Origin: Hydractinia symbiolongicarpus
Lineage: Eukaryota; Cnidaria; Hydrozoa; Anthoathecata; Hydractiniidae
Direction: 5' to 3'
Length of the DNA stretch: 64,000 nt
Assembly (NCBI RefSeq): GCF_029227915.1
Contig: NC_079881.1
Location: 19,939,501-20,003,500 of the forward strand
Part shown: in pieces, positions 10,801 to 21,100 of the stretch
Layout: each line of letters begins with the position of its first letter
Position numbering within the stretch: the first letter of the stretch is position 1
The notes under the pieces: generated by a model
Databases searched by the model: none
What the model was told of the DNA's origin: nothing
Seen by the model: only the letters and a program-made list of their open reading frames with translations
Translations under genes and position numbers: made by a program

Positions 10801-11305
10801 GTGCCTCTTTTCTAAAAACATAAGAATATATACATTACCTGGAACAACGTTTTATGCTCCACATAAGGATGTTAAAATTCTGTGAATTTTTCGAAGAATT
10901 GTTTTGAAAATCTTTATTTATTGTTTAATACTATTGCAAAACTTCTCCAGGCTGTCCTATCAGTTTATGGCTGCACAGGTAGAATTTTTAAGTCCTAAAA
11001 CATCCTTACTTTTTTATAGGCTGGCATGCATTCCAACACCAGTAAGTCAATTTGTCTCTTTAAATAAATGTTTCTACAAGAGAATAGCGCAAGCAATGAG
11101 ACATAGGCAACTATAAACAAAGGTCGTGAGAAGCATCTCTGTTGACAATGCTAATAAGTACATTCTCCGTTACAGTTTATAAAAATATATTTTTTTTATT
11201 CCGTAGGAACAATATGCACAGTATTACAACTATATGTCCGCGCATGCGCGTGCTGCTCGTTTGAATGGGGGAAGTCTTGGTAACCATAGATATCAACCGT
11301 ACTAA
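7810..11305 (+). CDS. RBFOX: RBFOX-family RNA-binding splicing regulator (5' end missing)
   Basis: Coding exons 7810-8031, 8191-8244, 9047-9139, 9259-9295, 9377-9497, 9714-9830, 10951-10978 and 11207-11305 join in phase with GT/AG borders and end in TAA. The RRM starts at RRLHVTNLPFKVKD (RNP2), continues with AEIIYNERGSK, and has RNP1 as KGFGFVTME, then GRKIEVNNATPRA. These are the RBFOX signatures; the family binds GCAUG in introns and controls alternative exons in the nucleus. N-terminal to the RRM about 50 residues are visible, rich in Gln, Lys and Pro. The first exon has an in-frame stop overlapping its acceptor, so the start codon lies in an unseen upstream exon. The C-terminus is short, Tyr/Ala-rich, and ends in YQPY, recalling the PY end of vertebrate RBFOX. 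A piggyBac-type MITE sits in the intron between the two RRM exons at 8244 and 9047. Confidence 0.85.
8289..8976. mobile_element. piggyBac-type MITE in an RBFOX intron
   Basis: The element is flanked by TTAA on both sides (8285-8288 and 8977-8980), starts with CCCTATT and ends with AATAGGG. A TTAA duplication with CCC-type termini is the piggyBac signature. Its 688 bp encode no transposase. The right half (GTAATTGAATTTTAAGC, TTTTGATGACGTCACAG) recurs at 20472-20560, inside a COX10 intron. Inner terminal homology between the two ends beyond the first seven bases is weak. Confidence 0.6.
10190..10514 (+). mobile_element. Helitron-like repeat copy in RBFOX intron
   Basis: Contains the family block GACGTCATCTCCGGGG, then GGTAACTAGGGGTCACC. 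The right end is GTGGACGGGCTATTGAACTAG followed by TCTACTATATTAATTCAG, the same CTAG/TC junction as at 3440, 3572 and 34862. The hairpin stem is degenerate here. A second family member appears to begin at 10515. Confidence 0.45.
11020..11041 (+). other. Possible 22-nt RBFOX cassette microexon
   Basis: A strong TTTTTTATAG acceptor precedes 22 nt that end at CACCA before GTAAGT. Skipping it keeps the last two RBFOX exons in frame. Including it shifts the final exon into another frame that ends at a TAA after about 24 codons. The microexon contains GCATG, the RBFOX binding core. Whether it is used cannot be told from sequence. Confidence 0.35.
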
Positions 11306-12889
11306 CAAACTACCTTATGGCGAAGTAGATAATTTCTATCCTGCAAACTAATACATAGTAATTTTTTTGCTGTCGTAATTTGTGTCACATGGAAAGCAGC
11401 GGAATACCTCTCGTTTCAGGTAATTTTGAAAATAAAACCTTAGCTAGAAAATATGCAGAAAATCCTGTTATTCTCAATTTGCGTGCTTTTGCGTTTAATT
11501 TGGAAACAATTTCACCATCGGCTTCGTTGATACATAAAAATGGACCATTTTTTCTCCCAAAAATTTTCGAATAAAAGAATTATAACTTTCATAACTTTTC
11601 GATAATCTTTATGGAGCGGAATGTTATGACTTTACCGCCTAAAAACAAAGTTACCTCCACTCCACAACAATAGACTATAAAAATGTTTGGAAAAGTTCCA
11701 CTATACCTCTCATGATACTTACCTCATTAAAGAGAAAGTTTTATTAAAATATTGGAAATTACTATGGTCTTCTTTATAATACATATATTTTCCACCTACC
11801 GTAAAATATGGTAGTTACAATTTGTTCAAGTCACAAGACTGACTATCAATTTAAAAAACAGCCTCCTCCCTTATTTTTATGTAAAGTAGTTTTTAAACTT
11901 GTATTATTTAATTATTTGTTAATTTCTATAGATGTCAAACATCAGTTGAATATACATACATACAACCAGTAAATCATTGTTTTCTATGTAAAGTTGTGTT
12001 TGAAGTCGCCAGCAATGTTTCCGAACAAAATTTACTGACCAAACGTTGTTGGATAATGTTTAGGCAGTACAAGTTCGTAGAATCTATAATCTTGGATATA
12101 AATTATTGCAAGGGAAAGCGGGATTTCAAAGCCCCTAAGCACAAGCAATCGAGAAAGGCGTTTTTATGTTAAATATTCGGTACGAACTTGTCAATGTTCA
12201 CAGCGGTGTATCATAGGTTATTTAGTTAGATCTAAAATACTAAAATGTCCGATTTCCACGATTCTTCGGACCTTTTCAGGTCGTCGGATGGGATGTTTCA
12301 TAATTTGTTTTTGGACTTCGAAAAATAGTCGAAGAAGAGCTTTTCGTAAAAACAGAATATCCGGAGTTGCGTGAGGAAGTAGTTTTTTTACCATTTTTGT
12401 CCTTTTCAAACTTCTTTGGCGACGGGTCGTTCAAGTAAAATAATATCTTTAAAAGTTTAATTCCTACGATCCTGGCTATGCTAATTGGAAAACTTTATTT
12501 CGGTTCTATATGGAATCTTATGGAAGTGTTTAGGTAATGGAGTACTGTGAAATAACTTTAGGAGCAGTGATAACACAAAAAAACATTTGACAGCACTTTT
12601 CAATCATACAATTTCTGACGGAAGTATAAAACTTGGGATATTTTCACATCCATTTTCACCTCATCACAGAAATATGTTATTAGTCATATCTAAAAATCTC
12701 AAGCTCTAACTATCGGAGAAAGTTGGGTTTCATGACAAGCGGAAGGTATATTTTAGGGATTTCCGCCATCTTGAATAACATGGTAAACGGCATGTCCAAT
12801 GTAGGTATTTTGTAAGTCGCACAATACTTTCAACTGAAAAAGTTTTGTTTTTTAAAAAAAATTCAGAGGGAATTTCCCATTAAATCCCA
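11306..12889. other. RBFOX 3' UTR and downstream intergenic DNA
   Basis: Begins after the RBFOX stop. AATAAA signals occur at 11570-11575 and earlier. A 63-codon minus-strand frame at 12218-12409 has no splice context or recognisable motif. The remainder is AT-rich and without supported genes. Confidence 0.4.
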
Positions 12890-13745
12890 AGGTTCCACAC
12901 CCCCCCCAGGTAGGTGGCGATGGGGTTTGTCCCTTGGGTTTAAATGAACTGGCACGTCCACATTTGACGTGGACTCCCTATGTCGATCTTCTCGACCCCA
13001 GTGCTTTTAAAGGCCGGCAACAGCGCATACAGAACTCGACAGGTTGTAACGTCTAGTGGCACCCTTAAAAGGTCCTAACACTCAAATCAAGTAACCATGA
13101 GTTCTGTTCTCAGTTTCTACACTACGACGCGTTAAATCGTTTTGCTTTTAGTCCCAGTACATTGAAGGGTGGGAACTGCTAGACAGGACTCCAACAACAG
13201 ATGGAATATGGCCTTTTACAACGTCATAAAGGCACTTTACTTAAATCTTGAAACTACACGCGTTCAGCTAGGTGACTATAGGAAATGTCCCTTCAGTTTC
13301 AATGGACTATGACGTCCAAACTCGTTATCTTTGTCCCCACACCGTTAGACCGGTAGGTGCGTGCACAGGCCTACAAAGGCTGTGATATGGCTTGTTACAG
13401 CTTTAAAAACGCACCACACTTAATTGACGTGATTCACGATCCCCAGAAAGCAACAGTAAGTTTTTCTTTCTGTCACAGTAGAATACGACATCTCTAGTAA
13501 TTTTTCCTGAACCAAGACCGTTAAGAGGGAGGCAAATGCATGCATGAGCCCCCCAAATCTGTATTATAGTCTGTTATGATCTGATAAAGGTTATCTGCTT
13601 AAATCACGTGGTTCCCTGCGCCCAGACTATTAGCAATGGTATTTATCCTTCCGGCTTAAATAGATTACGATGTCACAAGTCGTTTTACATGTCCTAGGCT
13701 GTAAGTAAATGCGTGTACAGGCCTCCAAATTTGTTGTTCCCTGAT
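12890..13745. repeat. Degenerate ~180-bp satellite-like tandem array
   Basis: Similar segments begin near 12960, 13138, 13323, 13500 and 13680, spaced about 180 bp. Recurring landmarks are CGTTTT or CGTTAT, a GTGCACAGGCCTACAAA-like block (13360, 13530 and 13715), a TTGTTAC or TTTTACAACG-like block, TTAAAT with ACGTG or CGTG, and ACTACGACG or TACGATGTC-like ends. Units are strongly diverged and the array is more GC-rich than its surroundings. No open frame runs through it. Confidence 0.55.
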
Positions 13746-14244
13746 GCACAAAAAAAAACTATCGTAAAGCAAGCTATCTTCTTTTTATTCTTGTTTTTTG
13801 AATGGGTTTTAAGTAATCACGCGCTTTATTTACCACTCGCATTATTTCAGGCACTTCCAGAGAAACTAAATAGAGCCCTGCGATGCAACTGTTGATATCT
13901 GTTCTTAAAATTTTTAGAGAATTCGCCGTTTGCTGAAGATTTAGATTACTGCGGATATAAAATTTCCAGGAATATTCGTCTTAATGATTAAAGAAAACAC
14001 TGGTAATTCTTATCAAGAAACCTGTTTGCAAAAATTTGATGCTGTATCGAAATAACTAGCTTTTTTAATCGGATCGATTGATTCTGGTCAATTATAGGAG
14101 TGGTAACATTTCCATTGTAAATATGACCACCACAACCACCACCATCTTTAAAATTGGAGAAAAGAGGAGGCTTAAAATCCTAATATATTTTTTCTAGGGT
14201 TAAAGGTTATATAAATTATTTTTAAATTTCAGAGAGATAATACG

Positions 14245-14860
14245 CTAATGATAAAAAAGGTGAGATATTAGAATTTCTTCATTATCCAGGGTTGACAAAA
14301 CAACGTTGTTATCAAGGTAACCAGCCTGAAAAAACAGAAAAATGTATATATTGTACAGTTAAAAAATAAAAGAAAAGAAAAGAAAGAGAATAAAAAAAAA
14401 TAAAATAAATAAAAAACACGCAAATTTTTTTTATTATTTTCCTTGCGTTTTCTTTCAGTCTGGTTAAATTCTTGTACTCAATAAAATTCCTCTCTATTCT
14501 GCAAACACAAGAGAACAGTTTATCAGCTAAACTGTGATACAATGGGAAATCAACAGTGACACAACCTCCACCAAGATAGTGTCCAAACAATCGAATATTT
14601 TCACATAAAACAATTTCACTTTCCTAAATTTCTTATCAAAATCTCTTTTCTTGCCTGAATCTCACTACTGCCTACTATATTGAAGGATTATCTAGAAAAA
14701 GTAAAAAAACAACGAACATTGCTGATGATGAAAACAATAAATAAATACGCATTTTGAATTTCGATTCATGTAAAACCTTTTTAAAATCTGAGTACGGGGG
14801 GTTGTTACACCAAGGCGAATTTAAAGAAGTGAAAGACTGAAGTCTTTTACTTAATAACAT
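14245..14860 (-). CDS. Unrecognised small gene, three exons, 122 residues
   Basis: Exons 14860-14777, 14623-14420 and 14325-14245 join entirely in phase 0. The splice sites are AAAAAG/GTTTTA, AAATTTAG/GAAAG, TTTGC/GTGTTT and CTGTTTTTTCAG/GCTGG, and the frame ends in TAG. The protein starts MLLSKRLQSFTSLNSPWC, continues with NIRLFGHYLGGGC, PLYHSLADKLFSCVC and NLTRLKENARKI, and ends in NNVVLSTLDNEEILISHL. There is no obvious transmembrane segment. The basic, acid-free first ten residues could be a mitochondrial presequence, but this is a guess. It lies behind COX10 on the same strand with about 260 bp between COX10's stop and this ATG. I do not recognise the family. The second exon's donor and the start Met are the weakest points. 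Confidence 0.5.
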
Positions 14861-14884
14861 ATATTACAATCATATTGAGGAAGA

Positions 14885-15045
14885 ACTACTATTCTCATCA
14901 CTAACATACTACCTAGCAGTGAGCGGAATTCGATCCGCGGTCCCCAGGCAGAGATGCAGACGAACCCACTACGTGCAGCAATATGTTAGTGATGAAATAA
15001 CATGACCCAAATGGTGTGTATGTGCCATGATAAAGATTTACCCTT
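14885..15045 (-). mobile_element. tRNA-derived SINE-like fragment between COX10 and the small gene
   Basis: On the minus strand the sequence includes GTGGGTTCGTCTGCATCTC, CTGGGGACCGCGG and GATCGAATTCCGC, the last resembling a Pol III B box. CATCACTAACAT occurs near both ends in opposite orientations. A related copy lies at 47779-47895 with its two sequence blocks in the reverse order. No tRNA fold is intact. Confidence 0.4.
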
Positions 15046-15119
15046 AAATATCACAACGTTTATAAACATATATAGAACTCGTGATAAAAAGATGCGATAT
15101 ATTAAAAATTTAAGTATTT

Positions 15120-18100
15120 TCAATTGCGGGGTTGATCTTCACCATCTTTGAAACATTCACTTTCATCGACGACTGTTCTTCTATCCTTGCATGCAAACAA
15201 AAGAAACATAATGATTGGCAAATGTATCAACGTGAAACGAAACAGTTTACGAGCAGTATTCGTATTTGAATTGTTATAAAATTCCCATGACAACAACGAC
15301 AAATAAGCGTTGAAAGGTAACGCTAAGACAGGAAATGACCAGTTCGTAACACCGAGCAGTGGTGCAGCAATCGAAATCGGTATTTGCGCTAAAGAATGAC
15401 GCAATGTTACACGTCGACACATAGCTGGATCCGTCACTGACATCATTTTATATCCAGCTAAAGTAAGAAAAAAAAAATGGACTAAATATGTCTTATCCTA
15501 ACAAATACAGTTTAACCCTGATTTTTCGAACAATGGATTATTTGAATTCCCCGATCATTTTCGACTTATTTTCTTAGTTCCGTGGTTTTGCCTTAGGAAA
15601 TTCTTAAGATATTTCGAACTTTTATTTATGCAGAATTTAAACTTCGACAACTCTTCATACCAACGAAAGACAAAATTCAAATTTTATGGCAAGTTCACAC
15701 TTCATTCGCCGTAGTCGCACGAAAATAAGCGACCATGAATCTGCACATGCGCAATAATATTGTTTAGGATATTACGTAATTTTATCTCATTCGGCAGTAT
15801 TCGTCGCAATAGTAATAACTTCAACTACCACGGCGAATGGAAATTTATCAACCAATCAGATTTCGAAATACAATTTCGAAACGAAGTTTGGAATTTTAAA
15901 GACGACAAGGAAAAGTTTAGCTCTTTGTGTGCAATATCTAACTTAAACATTGGATATTTTATTAATTATTGAGTATATTATCAAATAAGTATAATATTCA
16001 ATAAGTATAAAATTAAAAAAATGTGCTGAAACTGAGTAAAGTGATGTAACCAAACTAAAAATAAATGTCTTATTTGTTATGCACAGTATTATTTTTCGCG
16101 CTAGTGTAAACTGCATTCTTTTATTCGCAACGAATAGATTTTTTGTATTCGCCTTATTCGAACGACTACGACGAATTACTGTAAACCCACCTTTAAGTTT
16201 TACAAAATACATGCATTCGATTTTAAAACGAAAGAAAGATGTCCTCGAAAAAGAAAAAGAAAAAAAGACCTTCTATTGAAGACAAACTTAAGGCGTTACA
16301 AGATATAGAAAGTGGGCAACATAAGTCATACGCAGCTCAAAGATATAATGTACCAAGAAACACTACTTTCACATGTTCATCGTTTTTTTTTTAATTTCAC
16401 AAGAATTATAAGCTTGTCCACTCGCCCATGTCTTTTTTAAATTTTGAATTGATAAAAAATGCTGAAAGTTAACTTTTTCCCCTTAACGCACGACGCAGGT
16501 TGTCTACCTTCTAATAGACTAAGTTTTTATGGTATTTTAGTAATGGCTTACTAAATCAGTAAGTGTGGCTCCATACAAAACCGTGGTTCAAAGAGTTGTA
16601 AACCAATCAAATCAGATACTTTTATACTAACTGCTTTTTTTAGATCCGTCGGTTTTATTTTATTAATCTGTTTTAATATAAGCTGGTTATTATGGTCTTG
16701 AAAGCACGTTATGTTTTTGTAATTGGCAAACCCTATGTTTTCTAGCCGTAACGTTGTTCATATATGTAAATTAATAAGGACAGTCATAGAAAACTAGCAT
16801 TTTAAAGCTGCTTCACCAAACGAATCACTATTGCTTGTAACAAAGTATCTAACGTATAACAAACCTCTTGAATAATCTGGTCTGTAATTCCAACTCAACG
16901 CATTGAAATGTGGAAACTGCCAAGAGTAAAGAATAGCAGCAAGAGGCAGTGCACCAAGACTAAGCCCACCAGTGGCTGCTGTCCAACCCATGAGTGGTGG
17001 AATAGCACCAACAACAGAACCAATCCAAGTATTAGCAATGTGGTATCTCTTTGATGGTGTGTACACTCCCGCATATAATATAATGTTTGCAAATCCTAGA
17101 AAAAATTTGTCTTAAATCCTTTTTTTTTACTTCACCTTACGAAAGATTATGTTACTTAACCCTAGTCACGCTGGGCCCCTCCTGTATTTTATAAAGTTTT
17201 TTGTTGTTCAATAGACATAAAACTTACGACAAGTGTTGCCCAGACCTTAATCAAGTTAGTTAAAAAATTGCTGATGTCAGCATTTTTGCTAATGACGTCA
17301 TCACATTTCTTGAAATGGGTTTTAATTTTTCTTTTTAATTTTAAAAAATTAAAAAGAAAAATTGAAAAATTTCACAATTCGAAAAGTTAGCTTTCATGGT
17401 AAATCTTTCCATAAAAAAGTTATGAAAAAAGGTGGGGAGGACCTTTCATTATTCCCGGTTAGTATCAATTCGCACGATAACAAAAAACAAGAAATCACCT
17501 AGAACAGCTGTAGTGGCATTTACGGTTCCCGCAAGTAAAGAGACGCCAATTAAGCCAGATACAGATCCAAATATTACTGCATCCGATGGTCTAAAAATTA
17601 CACATAATTTATAAGAAATCTTGAGCACTGTATTCAGATTCCATCTATACATTAGAATTCAAAGTGTTTACCTAAGCAAACCACGAACCAAAACTCTGTC
17701 TCTTGTGCGAGACATTTGACAGTCATAAGGAACTTCAATAAACTAACATACAAGAACATCACAAAATCAAAAATGTATAGTTTTAGAGAGAGAGAAAAGA
17801 GTTAGAGGAACTTGAATTACCTGGTTAAATGAATTAGCGGATGACGAGCAAAACATGGTACCCAAAGCTGTACAGATAAAAATATTTGGCTCGAAAACTC
17901 CTGGCGCTATAGCATAACCAGCAGCAGCTGTTAAAACGACTAAACCTATGATAAAAATTTTTATTAAAAACAACGTTTTAAAACTCTCAAACAAGAAAGC
18001 AGAACTCTGAGAGAACAGATTGTTAAAATTTGCCAAATGGAAACAATGGCGATTTATTGCTACTAAGAGTGGGTTTATACTGTTTTAATCCACTATATCA

Positions 18101-21100
18101 ATAGGCTAATTTTGTCTGTCACTCAAAATACCGAACCATTTCAAAATTTATTTTCCCACAGAATAAGTTTTTTTCCTCCTGAAAATGTGAAAATTCGAAA
18201 AATAAAAATAATTTGTTTATCGGTTATTGAAACACTACTTCTCATGACAATAATTGGTGTCAATAATAGTACCTTACCAGTCGATATGGCCCGTGGAAAA
18301 ATCCACCTAGGCAGAAAAACAATGGAAAAAACACCATAACTTGAATTTTGATGACGTCGGTAAGCACCCGCCAATACACAAACTTTTTTGGGGGGAAAAT
18401 TTGTTTACCTGTTACCTCTATTGTGTAGAGCTTGATAAGCTGATCAAAATAATGTATAAGATCATATGTTTCTGACGAACGCCTAAAGACATATACGGGT
18501 TTAAAAATTTTGCTGACGTCAGCAAAGACCCGCTAAAATATTATTATTTACAGGGAACCACTCCTGGTGACGATTTATCACAAATATTAAAGGACACATT
18601 TCTGAACAATGATCGAGTCAGTAGTTGATAAAGAAATACATGAACAGAATACATCTTAAATAAACGGAATCGTTTGTTTTTCAATTAAATTCCATATTCC
18701 ATATTAAAAAAAAAACTTTTAAAAGTACTTTACATTTTTGCGCAATATCAACGAAATTAATAGTCACAAAATTAATGTATCGTTTAATTAACGCTTATAT
18801 GAAATTAATGCGTCATAAATTAAAATGGGCGAGGGGAATTTCAATAAGGTATTAAAGTTTAATGCCAAATGCGTTAGAAACAGAGGGGTAACCAGCATAT
18901 ACTGGACCAAAATGGGAAATGTTTCCCAAAACTGTTTCAGACAGATGAGTTGGTCACGTTATCAAAAAACCTCTAAACTCCAAAATCTCCTGAATCGTTC
19001 GTCAAAAGCACACGATTCTGTTCATTTTTTGACCAGCGTTGCAAGATTTGAAACGGGTAAAAAAATGTCTAAAATAATTTTTTTTGTGTATCGATGGGTC
19101 ATTGCTAAATTCACCAAAATTGAAATAAAGATTCTTTTCTATTGGTGTTCCTCCTTAGTGGATTTTCATAAGACTTATCAGCCAGTTCCAATTGAAAATA
19201 ATTTATAAAGATTCAAATATGCTGCGAATGTTACGAAGGTTCCGCAGTATCAAGAATTAAAGCACGTACTAGCATACAACATTTTAGGAGAGGCATAAGA
19301 CCCTAACGCGGAGCTTTCATTACAGTCAACTGGTTTGCAAAATTGGTCTTATGTCTCTTTTGAATCACTGATGTTCAGCAATTGACCCGTCTAGATTTTT
19401 TGCAGTCCTTGCATATGAGGCTTAATGCAAAAGTAAATTTAATGAACAATACCACTTTTTCATCTTTTCTTGTACTGGGAGTACATTATATGGAGTTGAC
19501 TTTTGCATATTCTGGTCTGTAAAATACAACTTTGTCACCTAGTTACTTCAAAAACCAACTCGATTCAAGTTATAAAGATACCATAAAAAAACTTTCACCT
19601 CTCCAGTTGGTAAAACTTGCAATATGCATGAAATAATATTATCTTTGCATGTGTTTATATAACATATGTTTATATAATTACCATGACACTGTGATCATAG
19701 GCGATTTTTTTAATAAATTTATAAGTTTGCTTCGTCATGTGTTCCAGTACCTGTCAGTCTCGCCTTTGAAAGTTTTGCATACAAACCAATTCTTGTTCTG
19801 ATACTATGAATGCCAACTTCTTTCCATCCATCAGGAATATTTGTCTTTGTAGTGCTCATATGACTCGCATTTTGGTTTTTCAACACATCGAAATCCTACA
19901 AAAGTAATTTAAACAAGAAACCTTGGAGGTTGGGAGACTGTCCGTGAACGCCATAACGATATGTGTTTTAATATGGCAGCTATATCATTTAGAGTGGACT
20001 GAAACCTGTCTACAACGAGTACTAAACGAAACAAAAAAATCGTCATTTAAGACGTCCATTGAGGTTTTTGGTGCCTACTACACCGTTTTCTAAATAATAA
20101 TAGGGTTTACTTTGATTTACTAAAATAAAGTAACTTTTTTTAATAACAACATTGTTGTTAAAAAAAAATACTTTATCTTTTTAAAAATTATACAAATAGA
20201 AAAGAACTTCGTTTTAACAATATTCCTGCACAAGGATACTCCAAAATGTCTAACTTAGTCATAGAGGTCTGCGTATAGTCTTTAACAGGAACTGCACAAT
20301 TATTCTATTCATATTACGTTTTTCACGATCTGGCCTACTTTGTATGATGTGCTAAGACCGAGTAAAAGTGGCTTACTCTTCAAAGATAAGACCAGTGTTC
20401 TCCGACATAATAGTTTTTCGTTTTCATTTTCATTTTGACTGTTGAAGAGAATTTTAAAACTAGTTCTCAAACAAGTAATTGAATTTTAAGCGGATAGTGG
20501 TATTTTGGGCACATTTTAAGTTTTTGATGACGTCACAGTAAAAGTGCTGACGCAAGCAAGAATTTATTGCTACCATCTTTTTAACATAATAGGTCTGCCA
20601 AGTTAAATGCTATTTGGAAAAGCGTAATGAAAGTTGTGGAAGGGAAGGGTAATTCCTTCCCCCCCACCCGCCCCGATTTCAAAGCCTCAAAAACGGACCA
20701 GCATATTTATAGTATCAAGAATATGCATAAAATTTAAGTAACACGTGCTTGATCTTCAGAGTGTTAGAAAATCAAAAATTTGTTCTAAACACATTTTTGG
20801 TTTCAAAATGAATCATTTCAACTAGATCTGTCAGGTAAAACAAATTTGCTGTGAAAATCACAGCTCACATTTTTTAGATACTGGGATTTTAAGATTATAG
20901 GTTTTCTGAAAAAACTATGATTCATTAGTCGACTGCATATGTAAAACTAAAATCACAAGTGCAAATGTTGACGTCTTCTAGACAGAATAATTAGATAATT
21001 AAGAATTATTCGCCTGGGCACTAGCCTGACCTATATCACCATTTGGTTCTTAAACTATGTTTTTCTTTAAAAAGTTTTAAAAGAAATACTTATTAAGGTA

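Noticed and set aside
12218-12409. 63-codon basic minus-strand frame
   Set aside because: No splice context, motif or neighbouring exon; probably chance.
18825-19208. 127-codon plus-strand frame in a COX10 intron
   Set aside because: Antisense to COX10, no family motif, and partly composed of the Helitron-like repeat block found at 35180-35225.
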